The notes under the pieces were generated by a model, which did not search any database, was not told the DNA's origin, and worked only from the letters and a program-made list of their open reading frames with translations. A DNA stretch of 64,000 nucleotides from Sphingobacteriaceae bacterium (lineage in GTDB: Bacteria; Bacteroidota; Bacteroidia; Sphingobacteriales; Sphingobacteriaceae), in the NCBI GenBank assembly GCA_947463785.1, contig CANHRG010000003.1, forward strand, positions 186,001 through 250,000, written 5' to 3'. The position numbers were made by a program, and so were the translations under genes. Below are positions 19,109 through 27,407 of this stretch, piece after piece; the first letter of the stretch is position 1; each line of letters opens with the position of its first letter.

Positions 19109-20050
19109 CTAGAATCCCCAGGTAAAACCAAAAGAAAGGTTTCTGAAATCTGCAGGGCCTTGGTTCTTTGCAAAAACATCATTGAAATAATATTTAGCAT
19201 AGATACCCGTATTTTGATAGCCTAAACGGACATGTGCCCCGTAACGGAACGGATTAAAGTTGTAATCGTCTTTGAACTTTTCTTTACCATTTTCTTTACT
19301 GATCTGCTTTACTTTTCCGTTTAATAAAAAGCCTAACTCAGGACCAGCTACAAAACGAAGGTGTTTCCCATTTTGCACTTTTTGATTGAATTCAAATGCG
19401 ATAGGAATTCGTAAATAACGACTGCTAAAACGATTTTTGCTGAAATTTACATTCTCCTGTTCCGCTGTTAACTGGCTCTGGTTTTTCTGAATGGTTACAT
19501 TGTTTACCAACCGAATATGGTTCCAGTCTAACCCGGCTGCCAAATACATACTGAAGCCTGGTGAGGATTTATACTTGAACTCAAAAAAATCGAAACCAAA
19601 GTTTATCGTTTTTGATGGCTGAAACTCCAGGAAACTGTTTGACGGAGAAAGTGTAAAACTACCCTTATCCAGGTAGCGACTAAATCCAAGATCTACGTGA
19701 TCAAAAACAAAACCAACATTTACTGTTCGTTTGGTAGTAGAAGTTTCCTTTACAACAGTTGTTTTTTGGTCGTTGGTATTTATTTTCAAATTACCAATCT
19801 GAATAAAGGTGGTTGATTTAGTTCCTGATTTGGCTTTAGCATCATTGCTAGCTACCACAACCAAGGTATCGGCTTTGCCCTTATCTTGGTCACCGGCAGA
19901 AACCATAACGGTTGTTGTTTTACCTCGAGCGTTTGCCTTGCTGGTGTCGGTACTGGTCACAATAACCAATGGACCTGTCTTTTTCTTTTCCTGAGCCACT
20001 GCAAACGTGCTCAATAAGGCACAAAGTGCCAGTGTAAGTGTGTGTTTCAT
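19109..20050 (-). CDS. Outer-membrane beta-barrel protein with repeated periplasmic N-terminus
   Basis: 313 aa. It has a clear signal peptide (MKHTLTLALCALLSTFAVAQ). Residues ~25-95 contain two related segments (PLVIVTSTDTSKANARGKTTTVMV and DTLVVVASNDAKAKSGTKSTTFIQ). From about residue 110 there is alternating beta-strand sequence ending in an aromatic terminal strand (LSFGFTWGF), typical of small outer-membrane barrels. The substrate or partner is unknown. It is the last gene of a sigma factor / membrane protein / barrel unit. Confidence 0.75.
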   Translation of the reverse strand: MKHTLTLALCALLSTFAVAQEKKKTGPLVIVTSTDTSKANARGKTTTVMVSAGDQDKGKADTLVVVASNDAKAKSGTKSTTFIQIGNLKINTNDQKTTVVKETSTTKRTVNVGFVFDHVDLGFSRYLDKGSFTLSPSNSFLEFQPSKTINFGFDFFEFKYKSSPGFSMYLAAGLDWNHIRLVNNVTIQKNQSQLTAEQENVNFSKNRFSSRYLRIPIAFEFNQKVQNGKHLRFVAGPELGFLLNGKVKQISKENGKEKFKDDYNFNPFRYGAHVRLGYQNTGIYAKYYFNDVFAKNQGPADFRNLSFGFTWGF

Positions 20051-20058
20051 GTATTTGT

Positions 20059-20766
20059 TTATTTAGGGTTTTTATTTTTCATCTTAACTAATCCGATGTT
20101 CAATCCGGTAATTCGCAAACCTTCACCTGGCTCTTCCGATACTTCAATCAGTTTATCTGCTCTGCCATCTACCTGACTCACTACAAAATTGACCAATCGG
20201 CCTAAGCCTCTGGAATGGTGCTTGGTAGTGCTTTCTTCCTCAAAATGCTCCTCCACGTCTGATTTAGCAGGTTCGACATTGGCTACAACCGGTGATTCGG
20301 AAATAGCCGCAGTTGCTTCAGGCTGAACCTCCGTTGTCATTGCAGGTGTATCCACCGGTTTAGATACCGGGTCTGTTACAAACTTCTGGCTCACTATCAA
20401 TGGTTCTTGTTCAATAGGAGACCGATCTACGGCAAGCACAATTTTTTTAGCAGGATTTGCAGCAATGCTAGGAACAATAGCCTGACTAGCCGACTGTAGC
20501 TGTTCAACTGGAGTAGAGGGTATAGTATATTTAACTACTTGATTTTTAACATTTACAACATTCGGGCTACTAAACCAAACCACGTAAGCGCCAACAATGA
20601 GCAAACAGGCAGCCGTAAGCCAAACAAAAGGCAATCTGCTACTTTTCGGCTTTTGATCAAGTTGTTTACTGATCTGCTCCCAAAGTTCAGGAATTGGCTC
20701 AGAGCGGAAGTTTTCAAACTTTGCTTTGAGCAATTTATCGAATGTATTATCTGATCTGTTTTGCAT
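20059..20766 (-). CDS. Putative anti-sigma factor, single-pass membrane protein
   Basis: 235 aa. A soluble N-terminal ~50 residues (DKLLKAKFENFRSEPIPELWEQISKQL, like the zinc-less cytosolic part of Bacteroidota anti-sigma proteins), one membrane segment (LPFVWLTAACLLIVGAYVVWF) and a long Pro/Val/Glu-rich periplasmic part. The function is inferred from this topology and from its 20-bp overlap with the ECF sigma gene upstream. The start MQNRSDNTF was chosen; three more codons are possible. Confidence 0.65.
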   Translation of the reverse strand: MQNRSDNTFDKLLKAKFENFRSEPIPELWEQISKQLDQKPKSSRLPFVWLTAACLLIVGAYVVWFSSPNVVNVKNQVVKYTIPSTPVEQLQSASQAIVPSIAANPAKKIVLAVDRSPIEQEPLIVSQKFVTDPVSKPVDTPAMTTEVQPEATAAISESPVVANVEPAKSDVEEHFEEESTTKHHSRGLGRLVNFVVSQVDGRADKLIEVSEEPGEGLRITGLNIGLVKMKNKNPK

Positions 20767-21307
20767 GATCATCAAACTCTAATTGTTTAATTTTTTCTTT
20801 CAGTAGCGCCCTGGCTCTGGATAATTGTGATTTCGATCCGCTTTCTGTAATGCCCAATTCTTCTGCAATTTCCTTGTGCGAATACCCTTCAAGAGCATAC
20901 ATATTAAATACCATCCGATAACCATTTGGAAGACTTTGAATCACGTTCAACAGATCCTCTACTTCTAAAGCATTCCAGTCTGAAAAACTGACCTCCTCCT
21001 GCACTTCATCTAATGAAACTGCGGTCAATGTTCGCAGGTTTTTACGGTAATGCTCCAGAGCGGTATTTACCATAATCCGCTTCACCCATCCTTCAAAAGA
21101 GCCTTCCATCCTAAAATCACTTATCTTTTGAAACACCCTAATGAAACCCGTTTGCAAAATATCCTCCGCATCGTCCCGATCTTTAGCGTAGCGCAAACAA
21201 ATTCCCATCATCGTGGAAACTAATTGTCGGTATAAACCCTCTTGCGCTTGCCTTTCCCCTCGTTTACACCCCTGTACTAAGTCTTCAATCGTAAAACGCT
21301 GCTTCAA
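20747..21307 (-). CDS. ECF-type RNA polymerase sigma factor
   Basis: 186 aa with region 2 (YAKDRDDAEDILQTGFIRVFQKISDFRMEGSFEGWVKRIMVNTALEHYRKN) and region 4 (LPNGYRMVFNMYALEGYSHKEIAEELGITESGSKSQLSRARALLKEKI). It redirects RNA polymerase to target promoters, probably including its own. The overlapping downstream gene is a likely anti-sigma protein and the third gene an outer-membrane barrel, so an envelope signal is the inferred input. Confidence 0.93.
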   Translation of the reverse strand: MKQRFTIEDLVQGCKRGERQAQEGLYRQLVSTMMGICLRYAKDRDDAEDILQTGFIRVFQKISDFRMEGSFEGWVKRIMVNTALEHYRKNLRTLTAVSLDEVQEEVSFSDWNALEVEDLLNVIQSLPNGYRMVFNMYALEGYSHKEIAEELGITESGSKSQLSRARALLKEKIKQLEFDDHAKQIR

Positions 21308-21371
21308 TCTCAGGTTATTTAATGATTAGATGCAGGCTGATGAGCAATGGTTGCATCAGTCTAAAAAGAAA

Positions 21372-21905
21372 TTAACGATGACGGTAATATTTGTAGATTT
21401 TAACTGCCGACATAATGATAATGCTGAAGAGAATTAGGCCGATGAGACCATAAATCCAGTCGATGGCACTTTTGAGTACTACCGTGAAAACTATGGCAAC
21501 AAGGAAGATGGTTGCTACTTCATTCCAAACACGTAGTTGAGTAGATGTCCAATGAAAAATTCCATTTTTAAGCTGCCCTATGATACGTTGGCAGAGAAAA
21601 TGATATACCAGTAGCCCCAACACAAATCCTAACTTAACCAACATCCAGTCCATTGCTAATAAAGATGGATTGAGGTAAATCATACCCAAGCCCGCCAAAA
21701 CTGCTAACAACATTGCAGGGGTGGTGATGATGTTCCACAACTTGGCTTCCATCACCTCAAATTGTCGATGTAAAACCAAACGCTCTGCCTCCGGACGTTC
21801 ATTTGCTTCGGTATGGTAGATGAACAAACGGACAATGTAAAAAAGCCCCGCCATCCAGCTAACTACAAAAATGATATGCAACGATTTGAGGTAGAGGTAC
21901 GTCAT
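21372..21905 (-). CDS. hemJ: Protoporphyrinogen IX oxidase, HemJ type
   Basis: 177 aa, about five membrane segments. It matches the HemJ/UPF0093 family: YLKSLHIIFVVSWMAGLFYIVRLFIYH with the conserved His residues, then EAKLWNIITTPAMLLAV and WMLVKLGFVLGLLVYH. HemJ oxidises protoporphyrinogen IX in bacteria without HemG or HemY. Its place directly after hemE (one-base overlap) in a heme cluster supports the assignment. Confidence 0.9.
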   Translation of the reverse strand: MTYLYLKSLHIIFVVSWMAGLFYIVRLFIYHTEANERPEAERLVLHRQFEVMEAKLWNIITTPAMLLAVLAGLGMIYLNPSLLAMDWMLVKLGFVLGLLVYHFLCQRIIGQLKNGIFHWTSTQLRVWNEVATIFLVAIVFTVVLKSAIDWIYGLIGLILFSIIIMSAVKIYKYYRHR

Positions 21906-22945
21906 TAGTAGCGGTATTCTTTGATCACTTCAACAGCGTATTTCACGTTATCAAACGGTATATCGGGCATAATGCCGTGACCTAAGTTAAAGATAAATCC
22001 ATTTTCGCCACGCATACGTTCGAACAGACGGTGAATGCGTTCTTTAATTACCGGCTTATCGGCATATAAAATATGTGGATCTAAATTACCCTGTACAGCG
22101 ATACCTTGTGGTAAACGCTGCTTCATATCTTTTAAGTCTACATTCCAGTCGATAGATATCACATCGGGTTTTGCTTCAGCCATCATCGGTGCGAAAACCG
22201 AACTCCCCTTACAGAAAGAAATTACCGGAATATCTTTTCTGTTTAAACCGGCAATAATTTGTTGAATATACTGATGAGAAAACTCCCGGTAATCGTCCCA
22301 ACTCAAGGCCTGTGCCCAGCTGTCAAACATCTGAACGGCATTTACGCCTGCAGCAATCTGTAGATTCAAGTAATCGGTAGTAACTTTAGCAATCTTGGCC
22401 AACAAGCGGTGAGCCAGTTCAGGCTGATTGTGCAGCATGAGTTTGGTTAACTTAAAATCTTTAGACGACCCTCCTTCTACCAAATAACTCATTACCGTAA
22501 AGGGAGCACCCGCAAAACCGATTAGCGGAATTTTACCGTTTAATCGCTGTTGAATCACCTTAATAGCATCGGCTACGTATTGCAATCTATCAATTACTTC
22601 AACCTCCAATGCATCCACATCGGCAGCAGTGCGCACGGGATTGGCGAACTTAGGTCCTACTCCCTGGCTAAAGCTCAAATCGCCACCCATAGCTTCACCA
22701 GTCACCAAAATATCAGAGAACAAAATAGCTGCATCAATATCCAACAGATCTACCGGAAGCATGGTTACGTCTGCAGCAATTTCTGGAGTTTTACACATCT
22801 CCAAAAAGGAGTACTTGTTCTTAATCTCCCAGTATTGAGGCATAAAACGTCCGGCCTGGCGCATCATCCACACGGGTGGGCGTTCTGTTGCTTTTGAAAA
22901 TGCGGATTTGATAAATAAAGATTCTGCTGTATTAGTTTGACTCAC
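21905..22945 (-). CDS. hemE: Uroporphyrinogen decarboxylase
   Basis: 346 aa, normal length. It has the family motifs PPVWMMRQAGRFMPQY near residue 18, ILFSDILVTGEAMG, GFAGAPFTVMSYLVEGG and NLGHGIMPDIP. It decarboxylates the four acetate side chains of uroporphyrinogen III to coproporphyrinogen III. The ATG overlaps the stop of the TPR gene by four bases (ATGA), and its stop overlaps hemJ by one. Confidence 0.97.
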   Translation of the reverse strand: MSQTNTAESLFIKSAFSKATERPPVWMMRQAGRFMPQYWEIKNKYSFLEMCKTPEIAADVTMLPVDLLDIDAAILFSDILVTGEAMGGDLSFSQGVGPKFANPVRTAADVDALEVEVIDRLQYVADAIKVIQQRLNGKIPLIGFAGAPFTVMSYLVEGGSSKDFKLTKLMLHNQPELAHRLLAKIAKVTTDYLNLQIAAGVNAVQMFDSWAQALSWDDYREFSHQYIQQIIAGLNRKDIPVISFCKGSSVFAPMMAEAKPDVISIDWNVDLKDMKQRLPQGIAVQGNLDPHILYADKPVIKERIHRLFERMRGENGFIFNLGHGIMPDIPFDNVKYAVEVIKEYRY

Positions 22946-23460
22946 GATTGCTTTGCGATTTCTTGTTCTATTTTTTGAATAATATGTTTTACCCTGAAGG
23001 TAATTCGAAGTGCTCTGGCTTTATCCAAATAGGCATGAGCACGTTCATATTCTTTTTTACGCAAACTCAAATTGGCCAAATGCACCCAAACCAGGGCTTT
23101 GTCGTTCTGATTGCGTAGCGGGAAGCGGGTAGCCAATTGAAAATGGCGTTCGGCCTCATCATAATTTTGACGATGCAGCTCAATATTACCATAAATGAAT
23201 TCGTAAAATCCACGACGGTGTTTATTCAATCGATCCGGATCTTCAATCTCTTTCAGTAATTCTTCGGCCTTATCGTAATTTTTTTCGTGGAATTCTTTGG
23301 CGGCCATAACTACGGTACCTTCTGTGAAATAGCCCCATACTAATAGTGCAATGCCTACTCCGATTACGGCACCCACTTCGTAAACTTGGAGGTATAGTGT
23401 CCAGGCCAATAGTGCAAGCGCAATGGCAATAACAGTTAATCTGGCTTTACGAGTAAACAT
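22942..23460 (-). CDS. Membrane-anchored TPR-repeat protein in the heme cluster
   Basis: 172 aa. Two hydrophobic segments at the N-terminus (LTVIAIALALLAWTLYLQVY and GAVIGVGIALLVWGYF) are followed by TPR-like helical pairs (YDKAEELLKEI..., YGNIELHRQNYDEAERHFQLATRFP, ALVWVHLANLSLRKKEYERAHAYLDKA). The function is not known; TPRs mediate protein contacts. It is coupled to the response regulator upstream (one-base overlap) and hemE downstream (four-base overlap). Confidence 0.8.
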   Translation of the reverse strand: MFTRKARLTVIAIALALLAWTLYLQVYEVGAVIGVGIALLVWGYFTEGTVVMAAKEFHEKNYDKAEELLKEIEDPDRLNKHRRGFYEFIYGNIELHRQNYDEAERHFQLATRFPLRNQNDKALVWVHLANLSLRKKEYERAHAYLDKARALRITFRVKHIIQKIEQEIAKQS

Positions 23461-24161
23461 CAGTGGTCAATAAATTTATAGCCTACACCACGAATAGAAT
23501 GGAAATACGTAGGATTTTTCTGATCAGGTTCAAAATACTTGCGGAAAGTCAAAATGAAATTATCAATGGTTCGGGTAGAAGGATATACATCGTAATTCCA
23601 AACCGTTTCTAGAATTTGCTCCCGCGATACCGCTTCATTTTTGCGTTCAATAAGCAACTTGAGCAGCATGGTTTCTTTTTTGGTCAATGGGATAATCGTT
23701 CCATCGTCTTTTTTCAACTCAAAAGAGTTAAAATAAATGGTTTTATCGCCAATTTTATACGAGTTCAGCTCTTTCAGGTCATCGCCTTTCATGCTGCGTT
23801 TTACCAAAATTCCAACACGGAGAATCAACTCTTCCAAATTGAATGGTTTAACCAAATAATCATCGGCACCTTTCTTCAGGCCGTTCACCCGGTCTTCGCT
23901 GGTATTTTTTGCGGTTAAGAACATGATTGGAACCTCTGTATTTTCTAAACGGATGGTTTCGGCTACTTGGAAGCCATCTATCTCGGGCAACATCACATCC
24001 AAAATGATTAGGTTAAAACGCTCTTCTTTAAAAATTTTGAGCGCTTTTTTACCATTGGTAGCAGTTGATACCTTGTAACCCTCCAATTCGAGGTTTAGCT
24101 TGATGGCCTCGAGCAAATGCTCTTCATCTTCTACCAATAAAATACGTTGTTTAGTTCCCAT
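23460..24161 (-). CDS. OmpR-family response regulator
   Basis: 233 aa. Receiver domain with LLVEDEEHL, phospho-acceptor Asp55 in LIILDVMLPEIDG, Thr in FLTAKNT and Lys in LVKPFN; then a winged-helix DNA-binding domain (LTKKETMLLKLLIERKNEAVSREQILETVWNYDVYPSTRTIDNFILTFRKYFE...IRGVGYKF). The start MGTKQRILLV was chosen over an ATG eight codons upstream. It overlaps the kinase gene by 11 bp. Targets may include the surrounding hem genes; this is inference from position. Confidence 0.93.
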   Translation of the reverse strand: MGTKQRILLVEDEEHLLEAIKLNLELEGYKVSTATNGKKALKIFKEERFNLIILDVMLPEIDGFQVAETIRLENTEVPIMFLTAKNTSEDRVNGLKKGADDYLVKPFNLEELILRVGILVKRSMKGDDLKELNSYKIGDKTIYFNSFELKKDDGTIIPLTKKETMLLKLLIERKNEAVSREQILETVWNYDVYPSTRTIDNFILTFRKYFEPDQKNPTYFHSIRGVGYKFIDH

Positions 24162-25029
24162 GGGCTTTATTAAATGTGATTTCAAATTTGGTTCCTACAG
24201 GCAAGTTGTCGCTGACTTTTACCTGAGCTTGATGCATGGCTAGCACCTTTTTTACTATGTATAATCCCAATCCGGTACCCTTGGTTTGGCGTGTGTTTTC
24301 ATTACCAACGCGGTAAAATTTTTCAAAAATACGGCTTTTTTCTCCATCAGGAATGCCAGGGCCATAATCGGCCACTTCCAATAAAATCTGATCGCCCTGT
24401 TCCACCAGACTCACCAAAACAACAGCACAGTCTGGAGAATATTTTATGGCGTTTTCAATCAAATTAGAAATTACTGAGGTAATGGCAATCTGATCGCCCT
24501 TGATGTACAAATTAGGAGTAACACAAGCCTTAATGGTTTGCGAATTACACGATTGCACCTGGAGGCGATCTACCACTTTATTCAGCAAGTCTGAAAAGTT
24601 GAATTCGGCTTGTGGAAAGGAATACGAGCGATTCTCAATCTTCGAAGCCAATAACATGTTCTCTACCAAATCATCTAAACGTTCAATGTCTTTTAAGGAA
24701 TTGGCGATAAATGATTTTCGTTGTTCGGCATCCAAATCGCGTTTTAAGATAGTTTGTAAATACAACTTGATGGATGCCAAAGGCGATTTAAGTTCGTGGG
24801 TAACAGAAAGCAGGAAATTTTTTTGCTGATGGTGTAATTTCTCTTTTCTGTTCAGGGTTTTGTGCATTTGAAAAATCCCTAGCACAAGCAAAAATAGAAA
24901 CACAGCACCTTCCCCAATTACCATTGTCTTCCTGTTAGGTTCTGCCTTGATCAATAAAAACCCCCACCAAGTCATCTCAGCAAAAACGTAAAAGGTGATG
25001 ATATAGAACAAAATGAAGGCTTTACGCAT
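24151..25029 (-). CDS. Sensor histidine kinase
   Basis: 292 aa. Two membrane segments at about 4-27 and 38-54 with a very short extracytoplasmic loop, then HisKA with SVTHELKSPLASIK (His78), and a HATPase domain with NLIENAIKYS, ADYGPGIPDGEKSRIFEKFYR and TKGTGLGLYIVKK. There is no separate input domain, so the signal is probably sensed in or near the membrane or through a partner such as the TPR protein. It lies between hemL (5 bp) and its regulator. Confidence 0.92.
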   Translation of the reverse strand: MRKAFILFYIITFYVFAEMTWWGFLLIKAEPNRKTMVIGEGAVFLFLLVLGIFQMHKTLNRKEKLHHQQKNFLLSVTHELKSPLASIKLYLQTILKRDLDAEQRKSFIANSLKDIERLDDLVENMLLASKIENRSYSFPQAEFNFSDLLNKVVDRLQVQSCNSQTIKACVTPNLYIKGDQIAITSVISNLIENAIKYSPDCAVVLVSLVEQGDQILLEVADYGPGIPDGEKSRIFEKFYRVGNENTRQTKGTGLGLYIVKKVLAMHQAQVKVSDNLPVGTKFEITFNKAHGN

Positions 25030-25033
25030 GTTT

Positions 25034-26404
25034 TTATTTTTTAAACACGATGTCTAAACATTCAAAGATAGCCCTTTTCGCCTTCTCTAAATCAATTTTA
25101 CTATGCGCCGCCGATACAAAGCCGACTTCGTAACCGGAAGGACCCAAATAAACACCACGATTCAATAGTTCTCGATGCATGATCTTGAACTTATCCATGC
25201 TAGCCGGATCAATTGCTTCAGCAGTTTGTATAGTCTGATCGGTAAATGCAAACCAGAAGATGGATCCCACACGGAATACCTTAAACGTGTAATTGTGCGT
25301 ATCGGCATAGCGCTGAATCGACTCTACAAATTCAGCGGCTTTGGCATTCAGCTCTTTGTAAAAACCGGGCTTGGCTAACTCGCTCAATTGAGCAATACCT
25401 GCAGCCATAGCTACCGGGTTTCCCGACAAGGTGCCTGCTTGATAAACCGGTCCTTCGGGAGAAATATTTCCCATGATTTCGGCCGAGGCTCCATAGGCTC
25501 CTACAGGCAGTCCGCCACCTATAATTTTGCCATAGGTTACGATATCCGGTTTAACTTGATAATAGCCAGCTGCACCTTCAAAACCAATACGGAAACCAGA
25601 AATTACCTCGTCAAAAATGAGCAGGGTTTTATTTTTTGTACAAATATCACGCAAGAATTCAACAAAACTTTGATCTTGAATGAGCAAACCGTTGTTGGCG
25701 GGTACTCCCTCTATAATTACGGCAGCCAATTGATTCTTGAATTGCTTGAAAGCTTCTTTAACCGCTTTCATATCATTCAAAGGAACAACAATGGTTTCAT
25801 CTGCAAACGATTTCGGAATTCCGGCTGAAGAGGTTTCTCCAAAAGTTACCAAACCGGAACCCGCTTTTACCAACAAGGCATCTACGTGGCCGTGGTAGCA
25901 ACCCTCAAACTTCAAAATCTTATCCCGTTTGGTATAGCCTCTGGCCAAACGAATAGCCGACATCACCGCTTCGGTGCCTGAGCTCACAAAACGAATTTTT
26001 TCCAGGTAAGAATTATTTTTTAAGATGAGTTCGGCCAACTCGTTTTCTAAAGCTGTTGGCGCACCAAAGCTCATGCCGTTCTGCATCACTTCAGTCACCT
26101 TTTCACGAATTTTAGGATGATTATGCCCCAAAATAAGTGGCCCCCAAGAGCAGCAGAAATCGATAAATTGGTTACCGTCTGCATCCCACAAATAACAGCC
26201 ATCGCCTTTCTCGATAAACAGCGGAGTGCCGTAAACCGATTTGAAAGCACGTACCGGACTATTCACCCCTCCCGGGAAATAGTTCTTCGCTTTTTCATAC
26301 AAAGCCGTAGAACTTTCTCTGCTGATGTCTTGCTTATCTACATGAAAAACAGGAGTGCTTGACTCCTGAGATTTAGAAAATAATTTCTTTAAAAAGTTGG
26401 TCAT
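25034..26404 (-). CDS. hemL: Glutamate-1-semialdehyde 2,1-aminomutase
   Basis: 456 aa PLP enzyme. Motifs FPGGVNSPVRAF, GCYHGHVDALLVKAGSG, LIFDEVISGFR and the PLP lysine in VTYGKIIGGGLPVGAYG are clear. It forms 5-aminolevulinate from glutamate semialdehyde supplied by HemA. The N-terminus carries about 30 extra residues (MTNFLKKLFSKSQESSTPVFHV...) before the usual start of the fold; no better start codon exists downstream before the conserved region. Confidence 0.96.
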   Translation of the reverse strand: MTNFLKKLFSKSQESSTPVFHVDKQDISRESSTALYEKAKNYFPGGVNSPVRAFKSVYGTPLFIEKGDGCYLWDADGNQFIDFCCSWGPLILGHNHPKIREKVTEVMQNGMSFGAPTALENELAELILKNNSYLEKIRFVSSGTEAVMSAIRLARGYTKRDKILKFEGCYHGHVDALLVKAGSGLVTFGETSSAGIPKSFADETIVVPLNDMKAVKEAFKQFKNQLAAVIIEGVPANNGLLIQDQSFVEFLRDICTKNKTLLIFDEVISGFRIGFEGAAGYYQVKPDIVTYGKIIGGGLPVGAYGASAEIMGNISPEGPVYQAGTLSGNPVAMAAGIAQLSELAKPGFYKELNAKAAEFVESIQRYADTHNYTFKVFRVGSIFWFAFTDQTIQTAEAIDPASMDKFKIMHRELLNRGVYLGPSGYEVGFVSAAHSKIDLEKAKRAIFECLDIVFKK

Positions 26405-26435
26405 AAGTTTTGTTTAAATCCAAATCAAACGATTT

Positions 26436-27404
26436 CTACATCCACTTATTTTCTAAAATTTCGCGGGCATGATACGAAATAATGATGTTGGCACCGGCAC
26501 GGGTAAAGGCATACATGTTTTCCATGGTTACCTTTTGTTCATCAATCCATCCTGCTTTGGCTGCGGCTTTTACCATAGAATATTCGCCCGATACATTGTA
26601 ACAAGCTACCGGGAGATTGGTGTTATTTTTTAATTGCTGAATTACATCCAGGTAGGCCAAAGCTGGCTTCACCATCAGGATATCTGCCCCTTCTTCTTCG
26701 TCTAAGTAGGCCTCACGCATCATCTCGTTCGGATTGCGAAAATCCATCTGGTAGGCTTTACGATCACCTTTGTTGGGTGCTGAATCGGCAGCTTCACGGA
26801 AAGGACCATAATAGGCAGAAGCAAATTTGATGCTGTAGCTCATAATGGCGGTATTCTCTTGTTGATGCTGATCCAGTTTTTCACGAATAGCCAAAATACG
26901 GCCGTCCATCATGTCTGAAGGAGCAACCATATCGGCACCTGCCAGCGCATGCGACAAAGCCATCTTTGCCAATACATGCACAGTTTCGTCGTTCTGAACA
27001 TAATCGTTTTTCAAAATACCGCAATGCCCATGTGTGGTGTACGCACAGGTACACACGTCGGTAATTACGTAAATGTCTTCTCCAAATGCACTTTTGAGCG
27101 CTCTAACGGCATCAGCCACTACCGAATGGTCGTGGTAAGCCGAGCTGGCATCATCCGTTTTCTGCTCACCAACACCAAATAAAAGCACTTTATTGAGTCC
27201 CAATTTTAGACCGGCTTCTACATCCTTTACCAGCATATCGGCCGAAAAATGAGAAATACCGGGCATAGCCTCAATACCGTGTTTCACTCCCTGACCGGGA
27301 ACAACAAAGTAGGGATATACAAACATGTCTTCAGACAAGCGTGTTTCGGCTACCAGCTCTCGGATAATTGGATTTTTGCGTAGTCTTCTTGGGCGATTTA
27401 GCAT
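26436..27404 (-). CDS. hemB: Delta-aminolevulinic acid dehydratase (porphobilinogen synthase)
   Basis: 322 aa. The catalytic zinc cysteines are in DVCTCAYTTHGHCG (Cys118, 120, 128), so a zinc-type enzyme is predicted. The two active-site lysines lie in SYSIKFASAYYGPFR and ILMVKPALAYLD. It condenses two 5-aminolevulinates to porphobilinogen. It follows the hemCD gene by 3 bp. Confidence 0.97.
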   Translation of the reverse strand: MLNRPRRLRKNPIIRELVAETRLSEDMFVYPYFVVPGQGVKHGIEAMPGISHFSADMLVKDVEAGLKLGLNKVLLFGVGEQKTDDASSAYHDHSVVADAVRALKSAFGEDIYVITDVCTCAYTTHGHCGILKNDYVQNDETVHVLAKMALSHALAGADMVAPSDMMDGRILAIREKLDQHQQENTAIMSYSIKFASAYYGPFREAADSAPNKGDRKAYQMDFRNPNEMMREAYLDEEEGADILMVKPALAYLDVIQQLKNNTNLPVACYNVSGEYSMVKAAAKAGWIDEQKVTMENMYAFTRAGANIIISYHAREILENKWM

Positions 27405-27407
27405 TTC

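Noticed and set aside
25388-25828. 146-codon frame opposite hemL
   Set aside because: Antisense shadow of the conserved PLP-enzyme core; no family features.
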